64,000 nt of DNA from Ryuthela nishihirai (lineage: Eukaryota; Arthropoda; Arachnida; Araneae; Heptathelidae), in contig JAWZYU010000009.1 in NCBI GenBank assembly GCA_038380435.1, positions 69,159,901 through 69,223,900 on the forward strand, read 5' to 3'. Positions within the stretch are counted from its first letter, which is position 1. Each line of letters opens with the position of its first letter. Under the pieces are notes generated by a model, which was given only the letters and a program-made list of their open reading frames with translations, made no database searches and was not told the origin of the DNA. A program made the translations under genes and the position numbers. Positions 10,520 through 21,738 of the stretch are shown here, in pieces.

Positions 10520-12375
10520 ATGTCTGAATCTACATCTAAAAAGAAATGCCGGCAGTACAGTATTGAGTATTTGAAATATGGATTTACGTACTCTCCTACA
10601 AACCAATCATTGCCTATGTGTTTAATTTGCCGAAAAGTTTTTTCAAATGAAGCTATGAAACCTTCTAGGCTACAAGAGCATTTAAATAAAATGCATGCTG
10701 ATAAGAAGAACAAAGATTTATCCTATTTTCAAGAACTGGAAAAGCAATATTTAAAACAGCCAACTATGTCAAACCTTTTTGCGTCGTCTTCTAAACAAGA
10801 TGATTATGGACTACGAGCCTCATAAAACGTTTCATTGTTAATCGCAAAAGCAGGAAAATCACACACAATTGGCGAGGAATTAATTTTGCCGGCAGTCAAA
10901 GAGATATTGAAAACTGACAGACCTTCTACTATGGCATATAAACTGACAGGCTCCTGTTAGACCTCTGTGGCAAGCAGCTGCTTGAGGGGGTATTTTTTTT
11001 TCTTCATCATAAGACACCGTCAGATATCATCAAAAAAATTTCTCTCAGTAATAATTCAGTGCAAAGAAGAATAGATGAAATGGCAAAAGACGTTGAAATA
11101 TCATTATGTGATTACTTAAAGACTTGCAAATTTTCCATTCAACTCGATGAATAAACTCTACCAAATAACGAAGCTCTACTCTTATCATACGTACGATTTA
11201 TAAAAGAAGAAAAAATTCATGAAGAGTTATTATTTGCTAAAAATTTGGAATTTGATACAAAGGGAGAATCTATATTTAATACCAAGCAAAAGTTTTTTCA
11301 AGAGAAAGAAATTCCTATTTGCAATATTTTGTCTGCTGCTACTGATCCAGCAATGACAGGGTGTCATAAGGGTTTCATAGCGCATTTGAAACAAGCAGTA
11401 CCAAATGTACTCGCTGTACATTGTATTATTATTCATCGTCAGCATTTGGTTGCAAAAAATTTGAATGAACGTCTGCATACGTCGCTCCATTACGTTGTTA
11501 AAGCAATCAATAAGATTAGAAGCAATTCATTGAATGACCGATTATTTGGTAAGCTTTGTAATGAACATGATGAAGATTACAATCGCTTGCTGCTGCACAC
11601 AGAAGTATGTTGGCTCTCTAAAGGTGTTTGTCTGAATCGTTTTTTCAATCTATTTGACTCAGTACTGGACTTTCTTGAAGACAGAGACGAAAAATTGCGC
11701 GAAAACCTGATTACGTCAAAAAATGACTTCGCCTATTTGACAGACCTGTTTAAAATATTTAATCAAGTTAATTTACAATTGCAAGGTGATGAGTTGAATT
11801 TAATTAAAACAAAAAACGTCATAGCTGCTTTTGCAGGAAAACTTCTTCTATTCAAACGAAATCTAGGTAGAGGTGAATACAACCACTTTCCCACGTTATC
11901 AGCAGTCTCTGCAAAACCGGAAGATTTACTTACTTACTGCCAACTCTTGGAAGTTCTTCATGTTGATTTTACGGAGGGTTTCCAAGATATTTTAAACATG
12001 AATATACCGAGTTGGGTTTTAGATCCTTTCGCAAACACAGATACTGAAGAATCACCAAATTTGGAAGAGGAACTCAGAACTCACGACTAACGAAGTACTC
12101 AAAGTAAAATTCAAACATGGATACCAAGAGTTCTGGCTTCAAAAATCAATACCAGTTCTCTACCCTGGTTGTGGGCAATAGTACAGAAGTTTTTAATCGC
12201 ATTTCCTTCGTCCTATATGGCTGAGCGTGGATTCAGTGCAGTAGCTAATTTACTGTCAAAGAAGAGGAACAGACTACACATCACTGAACGTGGCGATCTG
12301 CGATTGATGTTAACGAAATTGGAACCCGACATTAACAAATTGTTAACACTCCAACAGCCTCAACCATCTCATTAA
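10520..12375 (+). pseudogene. hAT transposase with BED zinc finger (SCAND3/ZBED/FAM200-like)
   Basis: The start is ATG 10520 (MSESTSKKKC). A BED-type finger has C34, C37, H54 and H59. The first exon-like frame ends at a TAA near 10822. Residues related to AKAGKSHTIGEELILPAV follow in frame. A SINE2 fragment then interrupts it at about 10917-11000. The middle resumes near 11004 (SDIIKKISLSNNSVQRR). It has a further TAA near 11153 after IQLDE and an open run of 281 codons (11245-12090). The C-terminal hAT dimerisation segment (MAERGFSAVANLL) is at about 12217-12255, and the protein ends QPQPSH. The metal-binding segment reads AATDPAMTG and is short by two residues compared with the usual TDGAPAM pattern. 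The breaks make it inactive. Confidence 0.9.
10917..11001 (+). mobile_element. SINE2 3' fragment inside hAT transposase
   Basis: Matches the SINE2 tail: CTTCTACTATGGCATA, GACAGGCTCCTG, AGACCTCTGTGGCAAGCAGC and GAGGGGGTATTTTTTT. It is 5'-truncated with no tRNA head, and it interrupts the transposase reading frame. Confidence 0.9.
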
Positions 12376-12668
12376 TGTTTTTCATTTATTATTAATTTTG
12401 TGCTTATCTCATTATTTTTTATTTATTATTGATTCTGTGTTTATTTTTAAAATTTTAATAAACAATTTTATTGTACATTTGGTAGTCGTTTTATTAATTT
12501 CTGCTTTATGATTTTTAATAGATAAATAAACAGATAAATTAGGAACAGATAATATGCAACAATATTTTAATATTTCATATAAAATTAACTATTATGGACT
12601 AGGGGGGCGTTTAAATTTTTGTTCTCTTCTAAAGGGGGCGATGGTCCAGAAAAGGTTGGGAACCACTG

Positions 12669-12745
12669 ATTTAGATCAATGATTTACCAAACTTAAAACT
12701 TGAGAGTTAGATTTATTTGTTTGCTAAAATATTGTAATTAATGTT
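12669..12745 (+). pseudogene. Non-LTR reverse transcriptase fragment, right part
   Basis: After one copy of the 8-bp duplication the frame reads INDLPNLKL, the continuation of PQGSSLGPLL...LI from 9361. This is the expected RT order (LFLIYINDLP). It decays quickly afterwards. The usual FADDT box would follow, but it is not readable with confidence. Confidence 0.75.
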
Positions 12746-13118
12746 AATATAATCAAAAAATATGCTAACAAAAAATTTTAACATTATCAAACATTGACCA
12801 AAACACGATAAAACTACTTTTACTTCAACAGTAATAAAACAAAATGAATGTTTATTTTTCAGCAGTAATAAAACAAAGCGCAATAAAAGGTAATCTGAAA
12901 ATATTCACGACTGCAGTTGCATTATAATTGAGTAGTAGGATCTATAAAGCATTAAGGATCATACACTGATATACTAATACAGAAAATATTTAATTAATTA
13001 ATTAATTAATTGGACTTTAATTATTTAATATTAATTAATCATTGATTAACTAATATGGAAAAATTAAAGCTTTGACATATAAGATGAATAAGCTACTATG
13101 TGTATTAGATACAGATAT
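12746..13118. other. AT-rich spacer with (AATT)n
   Basis: No gene seen. A perfect TAAT/TTAA microsatellite occupies about 12989-13012. Confidence 0.6.
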
Positions 13119-13130
13119 TTGAACAATATG

Positions 13131-13517
13131 GGCAGGGGTAGTTCAGTCGGTGGTGCTCCAGGCTCGTAATCTGCAGTTCCCAGGTTCGAGTCCCAGCTGG
13201 GTCAACGTTGAGATTTATCTCCGCAAAATTCCCCGCCCTGCCCACGGTCAGTAGGGGACACCGATTGGCTTGGAAAGGAAACCTTCCGTCGGATGAGACG
13301 TTATGCCGTGGCACCGTGTCCGGGAGAGACATATCCTGTGCACGTTAGAGAATACGCTGGATAGCCTTGACGGGAGATTACCATCTGTCTCCCAACAACT
13401 GCTCCAGTAAGTTCCCTCCACCAACCTTTTCTGAGCCTTCGGGGTCCATGTGACCTGTCCATTTACCCCATTGTGTGCAAAAAAAGTGTCCTCAGAGGTA
13501 AAACAACCCAACCCAAC
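13131..13517 (+). mobile_element. SINE1, full length, imperfect TSD
   Basis: Head GTAGTTCAGTCGG, B box GGTTCGAGTCC, the core and tail AACAACCCAACCC are all present. The flanks TTGAACAATATG (13119-13130) and TTGAATAATGTA (13518-13529) match at 9 of 12 positions, consistent with an ageing TSD. Confidence 0.9.
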
Positions 13518-13530
13518 TTGAATAATGTAC

Positions 13531-14880
13531 AATATGTGAGTCATTTTAAGCTACTCTATAACCATTCACGGTTTATCAAGTGTGACGAATGTAAAAAAAT
13601 AACATATAACACATGAGGTATTCAATAGCTAAACATTTAATTCCTTTTAATTCCTTTAATCTTAACCACACCTCAAAACTGATTTAACTATTTATTTTGC
13701 CCTACGGAACTTGTATAAGCACAGCATAGCGATAAATAATTTGTTTGATAATAAATATAAAACAAAGCCTCTACTTAATAAAAATACCAGACTAATAAAA
13801 TATGAAACGCCAGCTTTTATAAACAATTATGTTAAATGTTTGAGTATCTATAAAACTCCATACATTTTAAATCTTTCACAAATTAAATTGTTGATATTTT
13901 TCATATAATAAACTAAAAATTGAAACTAAAATTTATTTTATTCTTTAACACACTAAAATATATCTGAATTCAATAAAGAAATGAAAAAGTCACACTTCCT
14001 ACGATATGAAAATTAGCTAAATATGCATGAGTAAAATTAAATTTTTGATATATAAATACTAAATATAATCATATAAGCAGAATAAAGCATAGGAGGTTTA
14101 TTAATTGTGTATATATATAGCATTCTCTAGTGCAAATAAGCCTTTGGGGTTCGGTAACTCTAAATGAATTATTTGTTTTTAAACTATGTAGTTTTCTGGT
14201 GTTTGAATAAAGTCTCTTAAGGGAAAAAACACATTAAAAACGGTGAATTTTTACTTGCACTTCTAAACTCGATTTGTTTTCATGTTCATTTATTCCCTGA
14301 TTATTTTTATTAATAACCATATAAATTATTCAAATACTTTAGAAGTATACCCATTTAAGTTGCATTAAGAATTTACAAAATGCCATTTAAAACAAGATTT
14401 TTTAGTTATTTGATTAACTAACTCAAATGTTTCAATTTGACTAACAAATGATACATCGTGCAACAATGGGATATTGGTTCATGAATATTCTTCTGATGAC
14501 ATCTCAAAAACAGAATTAAGTATATAGCATATGTGTGCATTATAACGCCTTTAAACATTTCTATTCCTATATTTTACATGAGACAGTTTACAATTTTTAA
14601 TGCTATGTCAACGGTACTAATGTAGATTTTTCAGAAAATTAAATGGACATATACACTGATAAACTTTCTGAATGGAAACATAATTTTAAACCGTTTCTAG
14701 AACGTGATGTTTAAAAAAGGACAAATACATTAAAATCCAAGAAAATAAACTAAAATCACAATTTTCAAGATGAAATTCAATTTGTTTTTGTTTTTTCCTC
14801 TTAGATCTCCACCATGAACTGCATGTCTTTATTTCTAAACCTCGATTACATAAAAAGCAAAATACCGCAAAACATCCGCC
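13531..14880. other. Unannotated AT-rich stretch
   Basis: No gene or element recognised. Open frames are short and lysine/asparagine-rich, as expected from base composition. Confidence 0.5.
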
Positions 14881-15309
14881 GTAGTGGGATTCGGAGCATG
14901 TTTCTCCCGTGCCAGTTCACTTTTTTTCCTTCACGTACAACGTTTACTTCACCCTATCCACCCCCTTCACATTTCTGAAGAGAGACTGCTATATAATAAG
15001 TCCCTGAAGCGTCTTGGGAGGGAGGGGGAACCCAAAACCAATTTCCTGCAGCCCATGAGAAAGAGTGGCCCCCTCCCCCCCGTCTGGCAGGAAATCCCCG
15101 AACACGGTCCAATGTAGTCTGTCTCCGATTGCTGCTGACCCCGGCAAGCGAGGGCCGCTGCGGAACGTTGTCCTGTCCTGGATGAACACAATGCGCCCGC
15201 AGGTCGCATAGGGAGACGCCTCAGATCCTTTGGATGGTGGAGTGATTGCAATGGAGAGATGTGAGAGGAACGACCAGACAGGATATTGGGCTGCAGTAAT
15301 CGGGCAGAG
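14881..15309 (+). other. GC-rich island ending in a splice-donor-like site: possible first exon
   Basis: This island is clearly less AT-rich than its surroundings, contains several CpGs and shows no similarity to the window's repeats. It ends GGGCAGAG|GTAAGAAC, close to the metazoan donor consensus, with GT at 15310-15311. A TATA-like TATATAATAA lies at 14990-14999. Frames on both strands are short and overlapping, so if this is an exon it is probably untranslated. A downstream acceptor was not identified. It could also be a unique regulatory island. Confidence 0.25.
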
Positions 15310-15310
15310 G

Positions 15311-16298
15311 TAAGAACTTCCGTGAGTGATGGCAACTTTCTCGGAGCAGAAGGAGACAGGTATAAGAAGCTCGCTTCACTAAGTCGTCTCCGCGGAATTT
15401 GTCATTTGTTGCTCCTTTTTGTGACATCTCACGATTCTTGTGTGGCTCACAAATACCATTTCATTGGTCTTAAGCTGATTGAAGTTGTGGATGTGTTTAC
15501 ATATACAAATATAAATCTTATTTTCGTTCGTAGAAAGAATCTTTTTTAAATCTTTTTTTTTTGTTTCGTTGACATTGTATTTAGGAAGAGATGACATCCT
15601 TAGATAAATGTTCAGAGTTTTCCTGTGTGTTAAAATAAGGTGAGAACGGTTCACTGTTTTTATCTCCTAACTCATAAAATCTAATAAAGGCGGAATTCGT
15701 GGAAATTAAGAAGTATACTGCCTCTAAAAACAAGCAAAATAAAATAATGCTGAAAGTTGAAGAATGTTATATTTATATTTATTACATTCATTTGATTGTT
15801 TAGCACTTATAATAAAAAACAAGACACATTAATTAGAATCCTAAATATAATTATATTATGAAAACAAATCTAAAATAGTATTGTTCTCAGCCATTGACAA
15901 GTAAAACCCTGCAAAAAATTCTGAAATCTTTACAAAAATTTGAAATTTTGTTTCTAAAGTTTCTGCCATAAAATAGAATTATATTTTGGAACATCTGGAA
16001 ATTAAAAACAGAGAGGAAGTTCTTTCAATTAAAAATGAAGAGAATTAATTTTAAAATGAAGAGTTTCCACTTGTAGTGACCAGTTGGTTACTAGATGCGG
16101 TGCAAGGATATCCGTGGTGTTATTTAACATCTTATAAATTTCTCTGCTTTTATATTTCTATGATCTCTAACAAAAGCACGAATTTTGTTTCGGGAATCCA
16201 ATAATTCAAATAAAATAATAGTTTAAAACAGTTGTTCCTAATAGTAACTTGAAACAGCTGCTTTCCAATCCATCCTTAAGAAAAGATTATGTCTGTGT
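15311..16298. other. Unannotated stretch
   Basis: Follows the possible donor site. AT-rich, with no recognised repeat or gene. It would be intronic if the exon at 14881-15309 is real. Confidence 0.4.
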
Positions 16299-16310
16299 TC
16301 CTAGTTATAG

Positions 16311-16602
16311 CCGCAAAACTCCCCCCCCCCCCCACGCCCACATTCAGTATGGGACACCGATGGACTTGGAAACGCCACCGTCCGTCGGATGAGACGTTAA
16401 GCCGTGGCCCCGTGTGCGGGAGAGCCATGCCCTGTGCACGTGAAACCTTCTTGACGGGAGGCCACCATCTATTTCCCAACAGCCGTTCCAGAGGGGTCCA
16501 TTCCTCCAACCTTCTCTAAGCCTTCGGGGTCCATGTGACTTGGCCATTTAGCCCATGGTATGCAAAAATGAGCCGCTCAAAGGTAAAACAACCCAACCCA
16601 AA
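16311..16602 (+). mobile_element. SINE1, 5'-truncated, 12-bp TSD
   Basis: Begins at GCCGCAAAACTCCCC, so the tRNA head is missing. A long C run (about 16320-16333) lies at the equivalent of CCCCGCCC. The TSD TCCTAGTTATAG is at 16299-16310 and 16603-16614, so the truncation happened during insertion. Confidence 0.92.
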
Positions 16603-16668
16603 TCCTAGTTATAGATATGTAAAATACACTAATATATTTTTTCCGTCGTCTTATATAGTTTTCATTAG

Positions 16669-16851
16669 CCATACCCTGTGCACGTTAAGAACACACTGGA
16701 TGGCCTTGACGGGAGGCTACCATGTGTTTCCCAAGAGTCGTTCCAGTGGATCCCCTCCTCCAACCTTCTCTGACCCTTCGGGGTCCTTGTGACCTGGCCA
16801 TTTAGTCCATGGTGTACAAAAAAGTGCCGCTTAGAGGTAAAACAACCCAAC
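16669..16851 (+). mobile_element. SINE1 3' half, within a tandem duplication
   Basis: Starts inside the core (GCCATACCCTGTGCACGTTA) and ends AACAACCCAACCC. The 70 bp before it (16600-16668) and after it (16852-16920) are near-copies of each other. This looks like segmental duplication of SINE 3' half plus flank, not a second retroposition. Confidence 0.9.
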
Positions 16852-16920
16852 CCAAATCCTAGCTATAGCTTTGTGAAATACACTAATATATTTTTCCCGT
16901 CGTCTTATATAGTTTTCGTT

Positions 16921-17940
16921 ATTATACAAAATTATATATAAATCTCAATTGTTTTATTATCATATGTCTGGGATGAAGTTTAGGAATTATGGTTTCCGAA
17001 TCATAGGCTTTAACATTTTCTAAATATTTGAAACAATCCTCGACAGCGAAAAAAACAGAATGCATAAATGCGTAGTTTGTGAGAACTGTCTGTAACTTTG
17101 TGCTCATACTTTATAAAGAAAAGAGGTTAAATTTTAATGTAACGTTGAAAAAAATACAACATCCGAAAATAAATTTCAGAGAACAACTCTTAACTGGGCA
17201 TTCTGCTTTCTTCCATTTCATGTCGCCGAACTTTATGCCTTAGCTTTGAGCTGGAGTGAAGCAACAAAAATCCGTATCGTTTATTTATATATAAGAATTT
17301 AACATTAGACCTAAAAAAATAAGTTACGGCGAAAAAAGTAAACTGCTGAAGTATCATATAAAAGGAAAAAGAGGAACTGTCACAAACAGAAGAGTGATGA
17401 AGTAAAAGAACATCAGAATGTTTCGTTCGTGAAAGGTGCAAGTTTAAATGGAGGTAGTTGTGGTGAAAGGGCAGGGAAACTCGAAAATCGATAAAGAGTT
17501 AACGGTGGTTCAAAGCTAAGTAAATCTCCAGATTGCTAGACGATTTAAAGTTTGGCGACTGCCTCTTCTTAATCAATCTTGTTTACAGCTCTTTTTTTAT
17601 TGTCGTTTGGAACATTACAGTAGAGAAAGAAGGATTTTTTCTTCTTTTTTTAAGTCATCGGGCTTAGCAGTTGCAGCATTTCAAAACTGATCCATTTTAG
17701 TTGAAAAGTGAAACTTCATTCTAACTCTTTTTTTTATATGTGAGGCGCAAAACTGTTCTTTTGTCAGTTTTTAATTTAATCATAAGTAGCCTTCAAGACA
17801 ACGCGGGAACTCCAAAATCACAATTAAATATCCAAAACTATTAAAACTCTCTTTTTCCCTGTGATATCTCAATGTGTGAAACAAATTGACCACCAAAGCT
17901 TAGCTCGCTTAAACGAAATTTTCAAGTTTTTTAATATTTT
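16921..17940. other. Unannotated stretch
   Basis: No recognised gene or repeat. Short open frames only. Confidence 0.5.
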
Positions 17941-17942
17941 AA

Positions 17943-18275
17943 ATCAACGTTTTCCAATCCAAATTTAGTGAAGAGACAAATCATTTATTAAAGAGCCGCA
18001 GGAAAAAATTATTTGCTTAAAAACAAAAAGAATACATTTTTAATTAATAATGATTTGGAGGGAAAAAACAAAACATTTTTAAAGAATTGAGAAACTACCT
18101 AGATTAAAATACAAAACATACATTTTTAATGAGTAAAATGAAATTGGCAAAACCGTTTACTTATACCCCGAAAAATGTTTGGTCAAAATATTGGAATAAA
18201 TTAGCCAGAATTCGCATGATTATTTGTATTATGAGCCGAAAGTTCTCTTGCAATGAGCCCTGGTTAGACATATCT
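17943..18275. mobile_element. hAT MITE, degraded copy (related to 33072-33433)
   Basis: Shares an ordered series of blocks with the better-preserved element at 33.1 kb: AATCCAA.TTTAGTGAAGA, ACATTTTTAATGAGTAA, AAATGTTTGGTC and TTGCAATGAG. The ends are decayed and no TSD is recognisable. Confidence 0.6.
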
Positions 18276-19050
18276 ATTTTAAACGTAAAACTATTGTTGA
18301 TTTCTAACTGATTTGGACCTATCTTTGTTTTAATTCATAGCTTCCCAATGTATGGTCCGAAGCAGGTATCGGTCCTCAGAAGAAAAAAAATTCCCGTCTT
18401 TAGAAAATAAACAATTATCGCACAATATTCATGAACGCGCCAAGATACTTCTTCCCACCGTATATTACATATATATTTTCTTAGTTATCTAAAAGCTATA
18501 AAGTTCACACATTATTATGTTAAAAATTTACGGTTATGAAAATTAATAAAAATTAAAAATTTATTTTTTTAGTATTCATTTATATTTTTTTTTGGCTGCA
18601 AGAAAAGATACCGAAAAAAAACCATCCTTACCTGTATAAAGTTGGAGAAACTCTGCTCTAATTAGATTTTGGAAGTTTTTTTGTAGTTGAAAGGAGTGTG
18701 TCTCGTGTAAGTGATGTAGTGATAAATGGGGAGACTGAGACTGCTCAGTAAATGCTGCGACAATTATTCTCATAGATGACAGTTCAATGATCTGTTAGTC
18801 TATGATTAATGCGAACACTCGAGGTGTTAGCTGTGCAGTGCTACGGACTCTCCCGCATACTACACTACTGATCGTATTCATTAAAAGTTACCTACTTCTT
18901 TTTAGTTCGTGTGGATTATTGAAATATACTTGAATGTTATTGAAACAAGAGTGGCAAAATTAAAGTGTTTAATCCAATTCTTCCCACTTGTGTGATAAAA
19001 GAATAACAACAAAAGATAGAGAGCCTCGGACATTAGTTAAATCAGTGGTT
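18276..19050. other. Unannotated stretch
   Basis: No gene or repeat recognised. Confidence 0.5.
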
Positions 19051-19053
19051 CAT

Positions 19054-19392
19054 TTAATAGCTCGACAGGCTTGTAATCTGTACTTCCCAGCTTCGAGTCG
19101 CAATTGTACCAGTGTTAAGATTTATCCCTGCTAACCACCACCGTGTTCTCAGTGAAGAAGGGGACCCGATAAACTTGGAAAGGCCGCCGACGTTAAGCCA
19201 TGGCCCCTGTTTATGATTGCCATACCCTGTTCACGTTAGAGAACGTTCTGGAAGGACTTGAAGGAAGCTGCTACATGTCTCCTAACAACTGCCCAGTGGA
19301 TCTCAACCTCATCTGAGCTTTTGGGTCTTTCTGGCCTGACTATTTAGTTTATTGTGTGCACTAAAATGCCGCTCAAAAGCAAAATAGCCAAA
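19054..19392 (+). mobile_element. SINE1, strongly diverged
   Basis: Weak head (CAGGCTTGTAATCTGTACTT, TTCGAGTC), recognisable core (GACGTTAAGCCATGGCCCC; CACGTTAGAGAAC) and tail (GCCGCTCAAAAGCAAAATAG). One of the oldest copies. Confidence 0.8.
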
Positions 19393-20500
19393 TCTTTAGT
19401 TGAAAATTTTTTAATGCTTTTACTGTTTACCTTCATGCCTACAGAAGAAAGAAAATATTAATCAAAATTATGCCCACATTTCTATGAATCCGTAATGTTC
19501 TGAAGTTTGCAGTATATCTTGTTCTATTTCAGCACAGGGATTCAACGATTAAAAGTATTTCATTCATAACACCTCACGGACCTACTGGAAGGGATTGCAG
19601 TTGTGAATCGGGATCACCGTTCTTAATTTCGGAGCAATTAAGTTACCACTGATATAACGAATTAAAACACTTCTATGTTCCTTTCTATTTCAGTATTATT
19701 TCCTTTTTCGGTGTATTCTTTGAAGCTTCGATTAAACTGTTTATGGCGCTGTCTGTTAAGACTAGTAGGCTCTTTCTCAATTTTTTTTTTCTGCACTTCA
19801 CTCTCAAATTTAAGTTGCACTCTATATTATTGGAGTAGTTTCTATCTCCACGGCTCTTTTTTCACCCCTAAACAATACCGTTAGTTATGAAAATAAATTG
19901 ATTTAAAAACATTTTGAAAGATATCTGTCTTTCTAAATATGTCTTACAACGCGAAAACTTAAATTTAATCATGGTCATGATGAAATCACTTACTCAAAAG
20001 TATAGAAAGTATGCCACCAGCAAGTTTTTTTTTTTTTGCGTTTGGAGAGTAAAATCAGTTTTGACATCCTATCTTATTTGGAAATTAATATTAATCCATT
20101 AATATATGTGTTTTCGTATTTAAAAAGATATACACACGATAACAGTTTTAATTTTTCAATTTACGTGTTTTATTTTTTGCTTTTTAATGGCAGGGAACGT
20201 TTCCGCTGGAAACACTCATCTTTCCGCCGCTTCGAAGGAGAAAATTCTTATAAACTCTATGCCATTATTCATGTCATAAGCTTTATTGAATATACAAACC
20301 GATATGCTCAACCCTGTTACATTTCCCTCACCTTTTTAAGAAGATGAAAAGATGAGGGCTTAATTTGAGGTAATATATGCCATTACCCTTTGTCACAAAC
20401 TTCCGTTTGACATGCAACTCGTTCAAATCGATCCCCGTGAAACATATCCATATCTTTGCGCGAAAAAGGAGGGGAAATATATTGAAGTGACGTAGGACAC
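19393..20500. other. Unannotated stretch
   Basis: No recognised gene or repeat. Hydrophobic open frames near 19675-19884 and 20036-20347 are poly-T driven. Confidence 0.45.
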
Positions 20501-20513
20501 TCACTCCCTTTTG

Positions 20514-20902
20514 AGGGGCGGGGGTGGCTCAGTCGGTAGCGCGCCAGGCTCGTAATCTGTAGTTCCCAGGTTCGAGTCCCAGCTGGGTCAGCGTTGAGAT
20601 TTATCTCCGCAAAATTCCCCGCCCTGCCCACGGTCAGTAGGGGACACCGATGGGCTTGGAAAGGCCGCCGTCCGTCGGATGGGACGTTAAGCCGTGGCCC
20701 CGTGTGCGGGAGAGACATACCCTGTGCACGTTAAAGAACACGCTGGATGGCCTCGACGGGAGGCTACCATCTGTCTCCCAACAGCTGTTCCAGTGGGTCC
20801 CCTCCCCCAACCTTCTCTGAGCCTTCGGGGTCCTTGTGACCTGGCCATTTAGCCCATGGTGTGCAAAAAAGTGCCGCTCAGAGGTAAAACAACCCAACCC
20901 AA
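20514..20902 (+). mobile_element. SINE1, young full-length copy, 12-bp TSD
   Basis: Nearly identical to the copies at 1964, 28106, 39461 and 62134. The TSD CACTCCCTTTTG is perfect at 20502-20513 and 20903-20914. Near identity plus an intact TSD indicates recent mobility. A 94-codon antisense frame is a by-product. Confidence 0.96.
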
Positions 20903-21069
20903 CACTCCCTTTTGCCAAATTGCTTTATACTGATTAGAAGAGCTTCCTCCCTTCAGCCAAGTGCTTGAAACATCCCAGGGAGACGCAACCACAAGTTAAA
21001 AAAAATGGATTACCTGTTAATAACTGAAAGAATGACATTAAACTTTTTATGTTATGAAGTAGACATGTG

Positions 21070-21738
21070 TTCGGGTTCACAATATTTAAATTTCAACTAT
21101 TGCTTGTAATTGTGATAAATTTAAGCAAAAATCTAATATATTTTTATTATAGTTTCAACCTTTTAATCTGTCTTTAGCCGTCCCATGGCCAAGTGATTAG
21201 CGCGCTTGGCTAATGATCTAAGGGACCTGGGTTCGAGCCCCGGGTAAGGCACGGCTGTGTGTGTGTTGTTTTTCTGCTGAGGTCCTGCCATCCTCTCAGA
21301 TCTTCTACTATGGCATTATAAATTGACAGGCTCCTGTCAGACCTCTGTGGCAAGCAGCTGCTTGAGGGGGTATTTATTTAATCTGTCTTTAGTAATTAAA
21401 AATAAATACCACGCGTTTTTTGATTACCTTTTACGCATTCTTTAAATTAATGCGGTTTAATGAATAAATAAATGAATCCGCTATCTTTGCGTTTATAATA
21501 ATATTACCAAGAACTTTCAGTTTCTACTAGTATTTTTAATATTTTCCTTTCCAAATAGTATTAACGTTTAATTTTGTCATGAAATGATTATAATTAATAA
21601 TAAAAAAATAAAATGAATGATTAGCAATTTGTATATACTCAATGTATATAAATCATCCCCAGATGGGGTTGGAGCTCAATAACATCGGACACGGGAGGGC
21701 GCGAGCTCCAAAATTTGAGCGCGAACTCATCTCTATTA
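21070..21738. mobile_element. Non-autonomous DNA transposon-like repeat, copy B, interrupted by SINE2
   Basis: Shares interior blocks with 4475-5200, including TCTTTAGTAATTAAA and TTTTGTCATGAAATGATTAT. The right end GCGAACTCATCTCT corresponds to GGACTCATCTCT of copy A. The left terminus is decayed. The SINE2 at 21178-21376 is nested in it. Confidence 0.55.
21178..21376 (+). mobile_element. SINE2 reference copy, 16-bp TSD
   Basis: A tRNA-derived head starts CCGTCCCATGGCCAAGTG, with A-box-like TGGCCAAGTGATTAGCGCG and B box GGTTCGAGCCC. The body contains TTTTTCTGCTGAGGTCCTG, and the tail is GCTTGAGGGGGTATTTA. The TSD TTTAATCTGTCTTTAG is perfect at 21162-21177 and 21377-21392. The related repeat at about 4660-4680 has this target once, without the SINE. 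The body is unrelated to SINE1. Confidence 0.95.

Larger units (their letters stand above)
9362..12668 (+). mobile_element. hAT transposon, about 3.3 kb, with 8-bp TSD
   Basis: The left end CATAGATTCCCAAC and the right end GGTTGGGAACCACTG are complementary hAT TIRs (consensus CAGTGGTTCCCAACC), followed inside by GGGGGCG on both sides. The flanking 8-mers ATTCAGAT (9354-9361) and ATTTAGAT (12669-12676) differ at one base. The element carries a BED-finger/hAT transposase pseudogene on +, a TATA-like promoter at 10373, and secondary insertions. It lies inside a LINE reverse transcriptase, giving the order of events. Confidence 0.93.
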
